A stretch of 64,000 bases of DNA from Oceanobacillus sp. J11TS1 (GCF_018333215.1 NZ_BORO01000016.1:1-64000), one strand, 5' to 3'; counted from the first letter of the stretch, positions 34,999 through 45,300 are shown. The notes: generated from the sequence alone by a model not told the origin. Numbers and translations: made by a program.

Positions 34999-35334
34999 CT
35001 AATAAAATTTTTGCATGAACTTATCAATATCCAACATAAGTGTTCTTAATAAGCTCAATTCAGTACTTACATTAATATAATAAAAGTTTTTTGTTCCTTC
35101 TTTACGCATTAAAATAACACCGGCATCTCGTAAAACCTTAAGATGGTGCGATACAGCGGGTCTAGAAAGATGTGTTTGCTCAGTGATTTCACCCACTCGT
35201 AATCCTGTTTGACAATCCGTACCCATTAAAACTAACAAGATCGATTGCCTTGTTTCATCACCGATTGCCAATAGCACTTTTTGACATTTAGTAAAATCCT
35301 CTTTGATCATATTTAGTTGGTCCTGTTTATTCAT
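34999..35334 (-). CDS. ArsR-family regulator
   Basis: This is a 111-residue winged-helix protein. It contains LLAIGDETRQSILLVLMGTD, the recognition region ITEQTHLSRPAVSHHLKVL and a wing at MRKEGTKNFYYIN. Cys residues occur at positions 18 and 46, but no ELCVCDL-type arsenic site or CzrA-type His cluster is visible, so metal sensing is not supported. It is the first gene of an operon with the MDR reductase and probably represses it. GGGAGGTAGTTGACTG precedes the start. Confidence 0.88.
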   Translation of the reverse strand: MNKQDQLNMIKEDFTKCQKVLLAIGDETRQSILLVLMGTDCQTGLRVGEITEQTHLSRPAVSHHLKVLRDAGVILMRKEGTKNFYYINVSTELSLLRTLMLDIDKFMQKFY

Positions 35335-35576
35335 TCAGTCAACTACCTCCCATATTGGTTTAACCGTTTAAGGTGATGAACCATAGTACTGGGTACAACA
35401 ATATAATACTTTGATATTCAGTGCAATATTGAGAAAGAAAATCGAGACGGATATATCTCAGAGGGGGAAGCGTCAATAACTTTTAATGTCCAGTATTAGA
35501 AGGTTTACTAGGTTTGCAGCACTATGTACAGTTATTGTACACTAACCTACTCGCGGTTAGGTTTATAATTTCCGGG

Positions 35577-35687
35577 GCCATTCATAATAGTTACCCAGAG
35601 GCACATACCATTAAAGCAGCTTTCTTCACAAGATGGACGACCTTTGATAAACTTATTGATGAATATAAGAATGAAAGGATGAGTTAA
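35577..35687 (+). pseudogene. C-terminal gene fragment
   Basis: The frame AIHNSYPEAHTIKAAFFTRW then TTFDKLIDEYKNERMS and a stop looks like the last 36 codons of a real enzyme. The rest is absent. No start codon or ribosome binding site is present. The family is not recognised with confidence. It ends 2 bp before the DJ-1 gene, whose ribosome binding site GAAAGGATG lies inside it, so a deletion has probably fused the regions. Confidence 0.5.
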
Positions 35688-35689
35688 AC

Positions 35690-36202
35690 ATGAGTAAACA
35701 CATCGCAGCATTAGTTACAGATATGGTGGAAGAAATCGAATTAACTGATCCAGTTAAAGCTTTTAAGGAAGCTGGTCATACTGTAGACGTTATTAGTAAC
35801 GAAGGTAATAAAACAATTAACGGTAAAAATGGAGACAAGATTGAAGCAGACAAAGGTATTAATGACGTAAATCCATCCGATTATGATGCGTTACTAGTGC
35901 CAGGTGGATTTTCTCCGGATTTACTTCGTATCGATCCAAAGAATGGTGAATTTGCAAAAGCATTCATGAAAGACAATAAACCGGTATTTGCAATTTGCCA
36001 CGGTCCACAATTTTTAGTAGAAACAGACTTACTAAAAGGTAGGACCTTAACCAGCTTTGTTTCTGTAAGAAAAGACCTTGAAAATGCTGGTGCTACTGTT
36101 AAAGATGAAGAAGTAGTGGTAGACGGTAATCTTGTGACAAGCAGAACACCAGATGATTTACCAGCATTCAACCGCGAGTCACTGAAACTTCTTGAAAAAT
36201 AA
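35690..36202 (+). CDS. DJ-1/PfpI family stress protein (YfkM-like)
   Basis: This 170-residue protein has the class I glutamine-amidotransferase-like fold. The nucleophile elbow FAICHGPQFL holds Cys103 followed by His104. The acidic partner region is near EEIELTDP, and VPGGFSPDLLR lies at about 70-80. Its length and ending RTPDDLPAFNRESLKLL match general stress protein 18/YfkM. Relatives act as glyoxalases, deglycases or chaperones, which one here is undecided. It is monocistronic, with a hairpin at 36240 downstream. Confidence 0.92.
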   Translation: MSKHIAALVTDMVEEIELTDPVKAFKEAGHTVDVISNEGNKTINGKNGDKIEADKGINDVNPSDYDALLVPGGFSPDLLRIDPKNGEFAKAFMKDNKPVFAICHGPQFLVETDLLKGRTLTSFVSVRKDLENAGATVKDEEVVVDGNLVTSRTPDDLPAFNRESLKLLEK

Positions 36203-36239
36203 AACAAGAGCTTGTAACAGAAGTGTTTAATCATGAAGA

Positions 36240-36275
36240 AGGCCTAAATCTAAGATTAGATTTAGCCCTTTTCAT
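36240..36275 (+). terminator. Terminator of the DJ-1 gene
   Basis: CTAAATCTA and TAGATTTAG flank a 4-base loop, extended by GGC/GCC, then CCCTTTTC. Confidence 0.7.
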
Positions 36276-36662
36276 GTTGAATTTAAGAAACCAGTATGAA
36301 ATACAAGACTCACAATGGATTATTACGAGATGACTATATATTCTAGCTTTTTATCAAGTTGCTCCACCGTTACTATGCATATTTTTTATTTAATGTCAGT
36401 ACCTTCATATCCGTACATGACTTTTCTACACCTGAAGTTTCCTTCTAATACAAAGCCCTCCTTATATTCACCTAACCATACAAAAACTTCCCATAAATAA
36501 TTAATTATTTATCAGTTCTTTTGAAAAGTTTACAATTTTATTCGAGACTTTACTTCGCATTATCTTGAATTCGGTAACTATATTATCCTAATTATATAGA
36601 AAAAATTGATTGTATAATAGGCTTTCAAGAAAGTACGGTAGGCTGTTAATAACAAACTCAAA
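36276..36662. other. Intergenic stretch, nothing recognised
   Basis: AT-rich sequence lies between the DJ-1 terminator and the Zur-controlled region. A 61-codon open frame at 36315-36500 lacks a ribosome binding site and looks spurious. Confidence 0.4.
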
Positions 36663-36693
36663 AATGTAAATAGTAATAATTACTATTTACATT
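36663..36693. promoter_or_regulatory. 31-bp palindrome with Zur-like core, overlaps -35
   Basis: Fifteen-base perfect arms (36663-36677 and 36679-36693) surround one central A. The core TAGTAAT-A-ATTACTA matches the Zur 7-1-7 box except at the second and penultimate positions. The right arm contains TTTACA (36686-36691), which is 17 bp from TATAAT at 36709-36714. Confidence 0.75.
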
Positions 36694-36723
36694 GCGAGAA
36701 GAAATCTTTATAATGAGTTATAT

Positions 36724-36738
36724 TCGTAATCATTACGA
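36724..36738. promoter_or_regulatory. Consensus Zur box
   Basis: TCGTAAT-C-ATTACGA is a perfect 7-1-7 Zur operator, lying just downstream of the -10. Bound Zn-Zur would block transcription of the rpsN paralogue. Confidence 0.9.
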
Positions 36739-36795
36739 TTTAATACCGAAAAGGTTTAGATATAAATATCCCACATGAAAAGGAGGAAATATCAA

Positions 36796-37065
36796 ATGGC
36801 TAAAAAGTCTAAAATTGCAAAAGAGAAAAAGCGCCAGAAAATGGTTGAGCAATATGCTGTTTTAAGAAACGAGTTAAAAGCAAAAGGAAATTATGAAGCC
36901 CTTCGGAAATTGCCGCGAGATTCTTCTCCAACACGCTTGAAAAATCGTTGCGAGACGACAGGCAGACCTCGTGGTTATATGCGTAAGTTTAACATGTCCC
37001 GTATTGCTTTTAGAGAATATGCTCATAAAGGCCAAATACCTGGCGTGAAAAAAGCCAGTTGGTAA
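36796..37065 (+). CDS. rpsN: Ribosomal protein S14, zinc-independent paralogue
   Basis: This is an 89-residue S14 of the long, C-minus type. It reads [20 protein letters not shown] at the start and ends [21 protein letters not shown]. The region [20 protein letters not shown] has a single Cys rather than the two CxxC pairs of the zinc-binding form. In B. subtilis the equivalent gene is repressed by Zur and replaces zinc-bearing S14 when zinc is scarce; the Zur boxes here fit that exactly. The start at 36796 follows AAAAGGAGG at ideal spacing. Confidence 0.95.
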   Translation: MAKKSKIAKEKKRQKMVEQYAVLRNELKAKGNYEALRKLPRDSSPTRLKNRCETTGRPRGYMRKFNMSRIAFREYAHKGQIPGVKKASW

Positions 37066-37258
37066 TATGCACCTAAAAGGGAGATAACTGTTTCTCCCTC
37101 ACAAAGGTGTCTACATATACTGTTGATTGAATATGTTATACATAGTTTCTGTCAAAACACAAATAGTAAAATATAGATTGTTTCTTTGCATGGTATAGCA
37201 GTATTGATATGTTATGCTAAAGGGAATAAACTTTATTTTAACTATATGAGGCGATAAT

Positions 37259-38716
37259 ATGACAGATAAACATCAGCAAGGCTGGCAATTAGAAAATACC
37301 TATCAGCATTTACCAGAGCTTTTTTATAGTCCGAGTGAACCGGCAGAAGTAGAGCATCCAGAATTAGTGGTATTCAATGAAAAGATAGCAGCAGAATTAG
37401 GGCTGGATAGCACGATTTTGAAAGAAAAACCTGAAATTTTTGCGGGCAATCACCTTCCGGATGGAAGCAAACCAATTGCCCAAGCTTATGCAGGTCATCA
37501 ATTTGGATATTTTACCATGCTCGGTGACGGTCGAGCTGTGTTACTTGGAGAACAGCTAACCCCTGCAGGTGAACGCTATGATATACAGCTAAAAGGATCT
37601 GGCAGAACCCCGTATTCCCGCGGAGGAGATGGGAGGGCTGCTCTTGGACCAATGTTAAGAGAATATCTGATCAGCGAGGCGATGCATGGTTTACGTATTC
37701 CGACAAGCCGAAGCTTAGCTGTAACAACAACAGCAGAGGAAATCCTTCGTGAAGAGGCATTACCAGGGGCCGTATTGACAAGAGTAGCAAAAAGTCATAT
37801 TCGTGTAGGAACCTTTCAATATGCAAGGCAACAGGGAAGTAAAGCGGATTTACAGGCGTTGGCCGATTATACGATAAACAGACACTATCCAGAGATAGCA
37901 GAAGATGAAAATCGCTACTTGTCTTTCCTGTATAAGGTAATTGAAAAACAAGCAGCATTAATTGCGGACTGGCAGATGAAAGGCTTTATACATGGTGTTA
38001 TGAATACGGATAATGTTACGATTAGCGGACAAACAATCGATTATGGACCATGTGCCTTTATGGATCGTTATGACCCTAAAACAGTGTTTAGTTCTATTGA
38101 TGAAGAAGGCCGATACGCATATGGAAATCAGCCGGGAATAGGGGCTTGGAATATGGCTCGTTTTGCGGAATCCTTGTTAATCCTTATGGAAGACGAAGAA
38201 GAAGCGGCCATTCCAAAGGCGAAAGAAGCTGTTGAAACCTATGTGAAATTAGTGGAAGGGTATTGGCTGGATGGCATGAGGTTGAAGCTGGGGATGATGG
38301 ATAAAGGTGAAAATGATAAAAAATTGATTCAACATTTATTAAACTTGATGCAGCAATATCAAGCAGACTTCACAAACACATTTCGATCATTAACCCTAGA
38401 GCAGCTTGAGGCCGATTCAAAGCTTTTCCAGTCTGATGCATTTAAAAAATGGTATCAGGAATGGCAGGATAAATTAAACAATCAGTCCCCGTCCAAGGAA
38501 ACAGCCCATCAATTGATGAAGCAACATAACCCATCGATTATTCCTAGGAATTATTTGGTGGAAGAAGCATTAACAGCGGCCTCTAGAGAGCAGAATTATC
38601 AACCATTTCATGATTTATTAACTGCTTTGGAAGATCCTTATGCCTATACAAAAGAACAAGAAAAATATACAGCTACACCGCCGAATCAGCCTTATCAAAC
38701 ATTCTGTGGTACTTGA
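37259..38716 (+). CDS. selO: SelO/YdiU family protein adenylyltransferase
   Basis: SelO is a pseudokinase-fold enzyme that transfers AMP from ATP to hydroxyl side chains of proteins. The 485-residue length is full. Visible motifs are [20 protein letters not shown] (about 81-100), [20 protein letters not shown], and [20 protein letters not shown] followed by [11 protein letters not shown] (about 240-272), which holds the metal-binding Asn and Asp. The C-terminal YQTFCGT keeps the conserved Cys used for redox control in relatives. It is monocistronic, with weak GAGG before the ATG. Confidence 0.95.
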   Translation: MTDKHQQGWQLENTYQHLPELFYSPSEPAEVEHPELVVFNEKIAAELGLDSTILKEKPEIFAGNHLPDGSKPIAQAYAGHQFGYFTMLGDGRAVLLGEQLTPAGERYDIQLKGSGRTPYSRGGDGRAALGPMLREYLISEAMHGLRIPTSRSLAVTTTAEEILREEALPGAVLTRVAKSHIRVGTFQYARQQGSKADLQALADYTINRHYPEIAEDENRYLSFLYKVIEKQAALIADWQMKGFIHGVMNTDNVTISGQTIDYGPCAFMDRYDPKTVFSSIDEEGRYAYGNQPGIGAWNMARFAESLLILMEDEEEAAIPKAKEAVETYVKLVEGYWLDGMRLKLGMMDKGENDKKLIQHLLNLMQQYQADFTNTFRSLTLEQLEADSKLFQSDAFKKWYQEWQDKLNNQSPSKETAHQLMKQHNPSIIPRNYLVEEALTAASREQNYQPFHDLLTALEDPYAYTKEQEKYTATPPNQPYQTFCGT

Positions 38717-38743
38717 TTATGTTCCTTTAGGTTCTAATAATCG

Positions 38744-38783
38744 GCCCATAAAATCATGTTTCCGTTGTGATTATATGGGCTTA
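38744..38783 (+). terminator. Terminator of selO
   Basis: GCCCATAAAATCA (38744-38756) pairs with TGATTATATGGGC (38768-38780) with one mismatch, then a T-rich run. Confidence 0.7.
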
Positions 38784-38879
38784 TTTTATGAATAATTCTT
38801 ATTGGTTCCATTCCTGGTAAGTTGCTGATAATCTAGTAGTAAAACTATCTATTAAACTATACGAGAGGAAGTGATTAAA

Positions 38880-40154
38880 ATGGAAGAAAAATATACAAAA
38901 GCCTACGCAGAAAAATTAGATGCAAAAGATGAATTAAAGCAATTCCGAAATGAATTTTATCTTAATAATGATACCGTTTACATGGATGGGAATTCTTTAG
39001 GTCTGATGAGCAAGCGATCTGAGCAGACTGTATATGATTTACTAGATTCTTGGAAGAAGTACGCGATTGACGGCTGGACAAATGGCGAGCGGCCATGGTT
39101 TTACTTATCTGAATCACTTGGAGAAAAAATGGCTGGACTAGTTGGGGCTAAAAAGGAGGAAGTTGTGGTAACCGGTTCGACTACGGTAAATTTACATCAC
39201 CTTGTGGCCACTTTTTATGCGCCAAAAGGAAATCGGACAAAAATACTAGCGGACTCCCTTAACTTCCCTAGTGATATCTATGCTTTAAAGGCACAGTTAC
39301 GATTGAAAGGGTATGATGATTCCCATCTTATTCAAGTCCAAAGTGAAGATGGGCAGCTGCTGGATGAAGAAACGATTATAGATGCCATGGCAGAAGATGT
39401 TGCATTAATTGTTTTACCAAGCGTATTATACCGGAGCGGTCAAATCTTAGATATGGAAAAATTAACAAAAGCTGCTCATGAACGTGGGATTAAGATTGGC
39501 TTTGATTTATGCCATTCGGTCGGAGCAATTCCTCATCAATTGCATGACTGGGATGTTGATTTTGCTTTTTGGTGCACTTACAAACATTTAAATGGCGGGC
39601 CGGGTAGCGTTGGCGCACTATATCTAAATGAAAAACACTTTGGTGTCACCCCTGGTCTTGCAGGATGGTTTAGCTCAGATAAAGAAAAACAGTTTGATAT
39701 GGAACATTCGTTAACGTCCGCTCAAAACGCCGGAGCTTTTCAAATTGGGACACCACATGTTTTAAGTGCTGCTCCACTAATCGGTGCACTGGATTTATTT
39801 CACGAAGCAGGAATTGAAAAAGTGCGGGAAAAATCTTTTCAGCTAACTGCATATATGATGGATTTAATTACATATGAATTAAAGGAGTTTGGCTTTGTAA
39901 TTTGTAATCCGACCAATGAAAAGCAGCGAGGGGGACATATTTATTTGGAGCATCCCGAGGCGGCGCGTATTTGTAAAGCACTTAAGTTAAAAGGGGTCAT
40001 TCCTGATTTTAGGACTCCATCTGGGATTCGCCTTGCACCCGTTGCTTTATATAATTCATTTAAAGATGTTTATAACTGTATTCAAATACTGAAAAGAATT
40101 ATGAAAGATAAAATATATGAGCAATTTTCTAATGAAAGAGAGGTTGTTTCTTAA
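38880..40154 (+). CDS. kynU: Kynureninase
   Basis: This PLP enzyme cleaves kynurenine to anthranilate and alanine. The 424-residue protein has [13 protein letters not shown] near 32-44 and [20 protein letters not shown] (about 96-115). The PLP-lysine site [14 protein letters not shown] is at about 232-245. The ATG at 38880 is preferred to an in-frame GTG at 38871 by spacing from GAGAGG. Its stop overlaps the kynB start by one base. It begins the kynU-kynB-kynA tryptophan-degrading operon, an order opposite to that of the reactions. Confidence 0.95.
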   Translation: MEEKYTKAYAEKLDAKDELKQFRNEFYLNNDTVYMDGNSLGLMSKRSEQTVYDLLDSWKKYAIDGWTNGERPWFYLSESLGEKMAGLVGAKKEEVVVTGSTTVNLHHLVATFYAPKGNRTKILADSLNFPSDIYALKAQLRLKGYDDSHLIQVQSEDGQLLDEETIIDAMAEDVALIVLPSVLYRSGQILDMEKLTKAAHERGIKIGFDLCHSVGAIPHQLHDWDVDFAFWCTYKHLNGGPGSVGALYLNEKHFGVTPGLAGWFSSDKEKQFDMEHSLTSAQNAGAFQIGTPHVLSAAPLIGALDLFHEAGIEKVREKSFQLTAYMMDLITYELKEFGFVICNPTNEKQRGGHIYLEHPEAARICKALKLKGVIPDFRTPSGIRLAPVALYNSFKDVYNCIQILKRIMKDKIYEQFSNEREVVS

Positions 40155-40786
40155 TGTCTAAGTGGATTGATATAACCAAGCCGCTGAATAATAAATTAGC
40201 TCATTGGCCAGAGACGGAGCCGTTTCATTATGAGATTACTGCAACAAAGGCGATGACAGGCTCGGTCAATATCGGAAGAATAACGACCAGTACCCATATA
40301 GGAACCCATGTCGATGCTCCATTTCACTTTTTAAATGATGGAAAGCGGATACTCGATTTAGATATTGAGCGCTATATTGGCCCTTGCAAAGTAATTGATT
40401 TAAGTTCTTTTACTGAAATTAGTGAAAACACTTTAAAAACGAAGGGAATTTCTTATGCAGAACGTTTATTAATTAAAACAGCATTACCTAATAAACCGGA
40501 CCGATTTCCGGAAGAGGTTCCTCCGATTACAGCAGACGGTGCAGCTTACATGCAATCTGTCGGTGTAAAGCTTGTCGGGGTGGATACACCCTCTGTAGAT
40601 CAGATCTCAAGCAAAGAACTGACTGGACATCACGCGTTATATAAACAGGATATTTACATTTTGGAAAATGTAATGCTGGATCAGGTGGAAGAAGGCGACT
40701 ATGAACTGATTGCGTTGCCATTAGCATTGGAAGAAGGAGATGGAAGTCCTGTACGTGCCGTAATAAAACCAATAGAGGAGAGTTAA
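40154..40786 (+). CDS. kynB: Kynurenine formamidase
   Basis: KynB hydrolyses N-formylkynurenine to kynurenine and formate. The 210-residue protein is a metal-dependent cyclase-fold enzyme with the signature [19 protein letters not shown] (about 46-64), whose His and Asp residues bind the metal. GVDTPSVDQ and a His in TGHHALYKQ follow. Start and stop are tightly coupled to kynU (TAATG) and kynA (1-bp gap), with AGAGAGG near the ends. It is the second gene of the operon. Confidence 0.95.
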   Translation: MSKWIDITKPLNNKLAHWPETEPFHYEITATKAMTGSVNIGRITTSTHIGTHVDAPFHFLNDGKRILDLDIERYIGPCKVIDLSSFTEISENTLKTKGISYAERLLIKTALPNKPDRFPEEVPPITADGAAYMQSVGVKLVGVDTPSVDQISSKELTGHHALYKQDIYILENVMLDQVEEGDYELIALPLALEEGDGSPVRAVIKPIEES

Positions 40787-40787
40787 C

Positions 40788-41636
40788 ATGAAGTCTATCA
40801 ATCAACACCAAGCTTTTGAAAATGAAAAAAGAATTCATACGGACTTTAAAGAGAAGATGACATACAGTGACTATTTGGAACTCGATTCGTTATTATCCAG
40901 TCAGCACCGCTTAAGTAATCATCATGATGAAATGCTATTCATCGTGGTTCACCATGTAAGCGAACTCTGGATGAAGTTAATTTTGCATGAGTTAGATTCC
41001 GCTATTCAGGATATTCAGTCAGATAAGCTAAAATCTTCCTTCAAAAAACTGGCACGGGTATCGCAAATACAGGAACAGTTAAAAGGCGTATGGGATGTCC
41101 TTTCCACACTGACACCAAGTGAATATATGGAGTTCAGGGATAAACTGGGAAATGCATCCGGGTTCCAATCCTACCAAAATAGATTAATTGAATTTGCACT
41201 AGGATATAAAACGGAATATGTTTTAAAAATATATGAAAACGACCCAGAACTTTATAACACGTTACAGGTAGCACATCAAGCACCAAGCCTTTATGATGTC
41301 TCCATTCAAGCGCTAGCCAGGGCTGGACTTCCAATTGACGAGGAGGTATTAAATAGGGATGTCAGTTTGACCCACAAGTCGAATGAAAGTGTAAAACAGG
41401 CCTGGATGACCGTATACCAAAATGTAGATAAATATTGGGAGTTATATGAACTCGCAGAAGAACTTGTCGATATAGAAGACTTATTTCAGCAATGGCGTTT
41501 CCGGCATATGAAAACGGTGGAACGTATTATTGGATTTAAAGTTGGTACAGGAGGCTCTGCGGGTGTAAGTTATTTAAAAAAAGTGCTGGATCAATATTTC
41601 TTTCCGGAGCTTTGGGAGCTGCGGACAGAGCTGTAG
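40788..41636 (+). CDS. kynA: Tryptophan 2,3-dioxygenase
   Basis: This heme enzyme opens the indole ring of tryptophan with O2, giving N-formylkynurenine. The 282-residue protein is all-helical. [20 protein letters not shown] (about 44-63) supplies the distal pocket, and the C-terminal [20 protein letters not shown] contains the proximal His followed by [18 protein letters not shown]. It is the last gene of kynUBA; no NAD-synthesis genes follow, so the operon probably ends at anthranilate. A strong terminator is at 41671. Confidence 0.96.
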   Translation: MKSINQHQAFENEKRIHTDFKEKMTYSDYLELDSLLSSQHRLSNHHDEMLFIVVHHVSELWMKLILHELDSAIQDIQSDKLKSSFKKLARVSQIQEQLKGVWDVLSTLTPSEYMEFRDKLGNASGFQSYQNRLIEFALGYKTEYVLKIYENDPELYNTLQVAHQAPSLYDVSIQALARAGLPIDEEVLNRDVSLTHKSNESVKQAWMTVYQNVDKYWELYELAEELVDIEDLFQQWRFRHMKTVERIIGFKVGTGGSAGVSYLKKVLDQYFFPELWELRTEL

Positions 41637-41670
41637 ATTGGTGACAATTCTGAGAATACCCGTTAAAAAA

Positions 41671-41712
41671 AGGAAAGTATATATGGCACCACTTGGCTAT
41701 ATACTTTCCTAA
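41671..41712. terminator. Bidirectional terminator of kyn operon
   Basis: AGGAAAGTATATA (41671-41683) pairs perfectly with 41698-41710. It separates the convergent kynA and antiporter genes. Confidence 0.85.
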
Positions 41713-41731
41713 TTTGTGTGAATATACTCCA

Positions 41732-43537
41732 TTAGTTTTCTGTCTTATCTTTTTTTAAAACAACGAGTTGGTCTCCTTCAGCAAGTGGTATTTTATTTTG
41801 GAGCGTAATCAGCTGAATTGTTTTGTTTTCCTTCTTCACCAATAGAGGAACAGTATCAGCTTGTAATTGATTCCTCTCGATTTTGCTTTTTTGCTCAATC
41901 GGTAAAGCTTGTATGGTGTAGCCGGTATTTATTTTCTTATTTAACTCTGTGAAAATCGCATTCTCATCGAATAGGAGGTGTGCTTTTCTTGTGGCAGGCA
42001 CCTCGTTCACTTCACCTTGCTGAAATTCGTTACTTGGAAGCATAAATGTATTATTATATCCAAAACTTGGTGCATACGATTGACTGACAAGCGCATTAAA
42101 TGCTGCATCTCCAGTCAGAGATAGAATAGTTTCATACGGCGTCAGGTCTACTTCATATTCACTATGTTCTGCAAGGATTTGCCCTTGATAAGTAGGGATT
42201 TGCTTGTGAATAGCCGGCTGAAGTTGTGCAGACGAAGAATCACTAATCAACACCGGAATGCCTATCTTCTGTAAATACGCTGCCAGTGCAATCGAAAAAC
42301 TGTTTGCTCCGACCAATAAAACCCCAGGTGGTGCGTCATTGGCAAGTTTGAGTGCTTTCGCGATCGGTCTAAGTGAAAAACCATGCACACATACCGTAAT
42401 AAATACGAGCGCAAAAGTTAGAGCTATAAGGATTCCAGCTTCTTCGCGTCCATCATTTAGCAAACTGGATGCAAAATACCCGGAAACAGATAATGCTACA
42501 ATTCCTCGAGGTGCTATCCAGCCAATCAGAGTTCTTTCAGCATTGGAAAGCTCTGTCCCAATAGTGGAAAGCCAAATCGATAAAGGTCTTACTACAAATA
42601 GCATCACAAGCACAAATCCGATAATTGGCCAAGAGAACATCTCTGCAATGGTTTCTCTAGATAACGAAGCTGTAAGTAAAATAAATACAGTGGATGTTAA
42701 TAAAACGGATATATTCTCTACAAAATGACTGACATCATGTCCTATCGATGACACATATTTCTTGGTGCGGGCAAGGGTTAATCCCATTACCGTAACAGCA
42801 AGCATGCCGGTTTCGTGCATGACAACCTCTGCCAAGGTAAAACAAAGTAATACAAAGGCGATGATAACCGGGGATTTTAAATATTCCGGAAAAATCCCTT
42901 TGCTGATCATGAGGCTGACAAAGAATCCAATAACATAGCCAAAAATAACGGCAATCAATGCACTAATAAAGAAACTTATCATATAATTAGCGTGTAATGA
43001 GTCCGTTGTAAGTACTTTAATAACTTCATACGCAAATAGTGCAAGCAGCGGACCAAAAGGATCTACAATAATACCTTCCCATTTAAGTACAGCAGCCGTA
43101 CGAGGCTTTAACTTTGCATTTCTAAGCAGTGGAAGAATAACAGTTGGTCCTGTGACAATAAATAGTCCACCAATAATAAAAGATATTTCGAGACTCAATC
43201 CTGCGATGAAATGAGCAGCCATTGCCCCGCCAATCCAGGCAAGGAATGCACCTATTGAAATAATCCGAAAAACAGATTTAGATACTCCTTTAATTTCCCG
43301 GACATCAAGGCTTGAACTTCCTTCAAATAAAATAATAGCAACTGCAAGTGAAATCAGCGGGCTATACAAGCTACCGAGCGCTTCTTGCGGGTTAAATAGA
43401 CCGAAAACAGGCCCCATTAATAAACCAGCAATAGACATAATAACAATCGAAGGCCATTGAATCCGCCAGGCAAGCCATTGTGAAAAAATACCAACGACAA
43501 CGATAACCGCAATGCTGATTAAAGCAATATTCTCCAT
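41732..43537 (-). CDS. Cation:proton antiporter with C-terminal nucleotide-binding domain
   Basis: This is a 601-residue CPA1/NhaP-type antiporter. About 12 membrane helices occupy residues 1-400, with IILFEGSSSL (helix 3) and the ion-site region KWEGIIVDPFGPLLALFAYE (about 152-171). The soluble tail starts with a Rossmann strand GVLLVGANSFSIALAAYLQK (about 406-425) followed by a TrkA-C-like region ending LAEGDQLVVLKKD, so nucleotide or NADH gating is likely. It exports Na+ or K+ in exchange for protons, useful in saline or alkaline habitats. It is monocistronic. Confidence 0.9.
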   Translation of the reverse strand: MENIALISIAVIVVVGIFSQWLAWRIQWPSIVIMSIAGLLMGPVFGLFNPQEALGSLYSPLISLAVAIILFEGSSSLDVREIKGVSKSVFRIISIGAFLAWIGGAMAAHFIAGLSLEISFIIGGLFIVTGPTVILPLLRNAKLKPRTAAVLKWEGIIVDPFGPLLALFAYEVIKVLTTDSLHANYMISFFISALIAVIFGYVIGFFVSLMISKGIFPEYLKSPVIIAFVLLCFTLAEVVMHETGMLAVTVMGLTLARTKKYVSSIGHDVSHFVENISVLLTSTVFILLTASLSRETIAEMFSWPIIGFVLVMLFVVRPLSIWLSTIGTELSNAERTLIGWIAPRGIVALSVSGYFASSLLNDGREEAGILIALTFALVFITVCVHGFSLRPIAKALKLANDAPPGVLLVGANSFSIALAAYLQKIGIPVLISDSSSAQLQPAIHKQIPTYQGQILAEHSEYEVDLTPYETILSLTGDAAFNALVSQSYAPSFGYNNTFMLPSNEFQQGEVNEVPATRKAHLLFDENAIFTELNKKINTGYTIQALPIEQKSKIERNQLQADTVPLLVKKENKTIQLITLQNKIPLAEGDQLVVLKKDKTEN

Positions 43538-43661
43538 ATATATTTCTCCAATCTTTTAAAGTTCATGTTATCAGTTTACCCATTTTGGCATTATTTGTCT
43601 TCGATTTTGTTGGATTTAAGAAAACCAGATGTACTTTTCCTTATCATTGCATGCTATATGC

Positions 43662-43687
43662 TTATATGTTAATATGTTCATATATAA
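43662..43687. promoter_or_regulatory. Candidate CzrA operator
   Basis: TTATATG and CATATATAA flank a 10-bp centre with a second ATATGTTCATAT overlap. AT-rich ATATG...CATAT repeats of this kind are the known operators of CzrA-type repressors. It lies 55 bp before czrA. Confidence 0.55.
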
Positions 43688-43742
43688 AAGTCAGGTTTAA
43701 AATTATTATTAGATGAAATTATAAAAGGAGGTATTTTATAAA

Positions 43743-44066
43743 TTGGAGGACTACAATGTGGAAAACAATTCTTCGGAAGATCTGGACAGCGAAACATTAT
43801 TTATCGTTTCACAAACATTTAAAGCATTAGGTGACCCAACAAGAATTCGTATTCTTCATTTGCTATTTAAAAAAGAGTGTTCTGTAAATAAGATTGCAGA
43901 AACATTAGATATCAGGCAATCCACCGTGTCCCATCAATTGCGTTTTCTAAAGAATTTGCGGCTTGTTAAAAATCGTCGCGAGGGGACAACACTTTATTAT
44001 TCACCTGATGATGAACATGTAATGCTTCTTTTAAAACAAATGATCGATCACGCAAGTCACAGTTGA
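43743..44066 (+). CDS. czrA: Zinc/cobalt-sensing ArsR repressor CzrA
   Basis: This 107-residue winged-helix repressor controls metal efflux. [20 protein letters not shown] and [15 protein letters not shown] form the DNA-binding part. The last helix carries the full alpha-5 metal site, Asp90, His92, His103 and His106 (DEH, ten residues, HASH), the CzrA zinc signature. The start is either TTG at 43743 (AAAGGAGG 11 bp upstream) or GTG at 43758 (GGAGG 8 bp upstream); the longer form is given. czcD follows after 61 bp. Confidence 0.93.
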   Translation: MEDYNVENNSSEDLDSETLFIVSQTFKALGDPTRIRILHLLFKKECSVNKIAETLDIRQSTVSHQLRFLKNLRLVKNRREGTTLYYSPDDEHVMLLLKQMIDHASHS

Positions 44067-44127
44067 TCTTTCGAATCATCCCGTAAAGTCTTTTTTCTAC
44101 TTATATTATTTAAAAGGAGGTTTTCAT

Positions 44128-45090
44128 ATGGGAGCGGGCCATCATCACGGTCATGATCATACGCATGGTGCCAATAAGAAAACATTATTGATTAGTTTTC
44201 TTATCATTACAGCGTTTATGATTTTAGAGGTAGTTGGGGGAATACTGACGAATAGCTTAGCCCTCTTAGCAGATGCCGGACACATGTTAAGTGATTCCAT
44301 CTCCTTATTGATTGCTTTGCTTGCTTTTATATTAGGAGAAAGAGCTGCAAATTATGCTAAAACGTATGGATATAAACGCTTTGAAATTTTAGCCGCTATC
44401 TTAAATGGCGCTACATTACTTATTGTTTCGTTATTCATATTTTATGAAGCTTTCCAGCGGTTATTTGACCCGCCTGAAGTAGCTTCTACTGGAATGCTGA
44501 TCATCGCTGTGATTGGATTGCTGGTAAATGTCATCGTAGCATTTACGATGTTGCGTGGTGGAGATACGAAAGAAAATTTAAATATGCGAGCTGCTTTCCT
44601 ACATGTTCTTGGTGATTTGCTAGGCTCAGTCGGGGCAATTATTGCGGCACTTCTAATGATTTTCTTTCATTGGACATGGGCAGATACCGCAGCCAGTGTA
44701 CTTGTCGCCATACTTATTTTAGTAAGCGGATGGCGTGTAACGAAAGATTCCGTTCATATTTTAATGGAAGGTACCCCGCTTAACGTAAATTTAAAGGATA
44801 TCGTTAGAAAAATCGAACGTGTAAACGGCATTAAGGGTATTCATGATCTGCATGTATGGAGTATTACAAGCGGAAAAAATGCACTTTCTTGTCATATTAT
44901 AGTGGATGGCAATATGATGGTGGAGGAAAGCCAAACGCTGCTTCGTACCATTGAAGATGATTTGAGAGATGAAGGAATTGGTCACGTTACGATTCAGGTA
45001 GAAACGGATACACACCCTCACGGAAATTCGATTATGTGTCAGGCAGATTATGAAATGGGCACGGAGCACCATCACGGACACGATCATTAG
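44128..45090 (+). CDS. czcD: Cation diffusion facilitator, zinc/cadmium/cobalt exporter
   Basis: This is a 320-residue CDF antiporter. It has six helices; the metal site lies in LLADAGHMLSDSISLLIALL (helix 2, about 47-66), with the paired HVLGDLLGSVGAII (helix 5). The C-terminal ferredoxin-like domain has GIHDLHVWSITSGKNALSCH. Both ends are His-rich: GAGHHHGHDHTHG at the N-terminus and EHHHGHDH at the C-terminus. Start follows AAAAGGAGG. Co-directional with czrA; zinc release of CzrA should induce it. Confidence 0.96.
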   Translation: MGAGHHHGHDHTHGANKKTLLISFLIITAFMILEVVGGILTNSLALLADAGHMLSDSISLLIALLAFILGERAANYAKTYGYKRFEILAAILNGATLLIVSLFIFYEAFQRLFDPPEVASTGMLIIAVIGLLVNVIVAFTMLRGGDTKENLNMRAAFLHVLGDLLGSVGAIIAALLMIFFHWTWADTAASVLVAILILVSGWRVTKDSVHILMEGTPLNVNLKDIVRKIERVNGIKGIHDLHVWSITSGKNALSCHIIVDGNMMVEESQTLLRTIEDDLRDEGIGHVTIQVETDTHPHGNSIMCQADYEMGTEHHHGHDH

Positions 45091-45100
45091 AGGAGGCGGG

Positions 45101-45133
45101 GAGCCATGTTATTGGGGCATGGCTCTTTGTTTT
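45101..45133 (+). terminator. Terminator of czcD
   Basis: GAGCCATG (45101-45108) pairs with CATGGCTC (45118-45125), then TTTGTTTT. Confidence 0.7.
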
Positions 45134-45300
45134 GTCTGTTTATGTGACACTTATGAATAAAAACCAGAGTAATTCTATCCGTTATTTATCTCTAAGTGGC
45201 AAGATTTCAGTTTGCATTAATTCTTCTATGTTTTGGGGGAAGATAATAGGGAACATAAGTAACGGTACTTATTATACTTCCGAAATAAGTACCACCATTT

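Noticed and set aside
34999-35334. Arsenic or zinc sensing by the ArsR protein before the MDR gene
   Set aside because: Neither the Cys pair motif of ArsR nor the Asp/His alpha-5 site of CzrA is present.
36315-36500. 61-codon frame before the Zur-controlled promoter
   Set aside because: No ribosome binding site and AT-rich chance composition.
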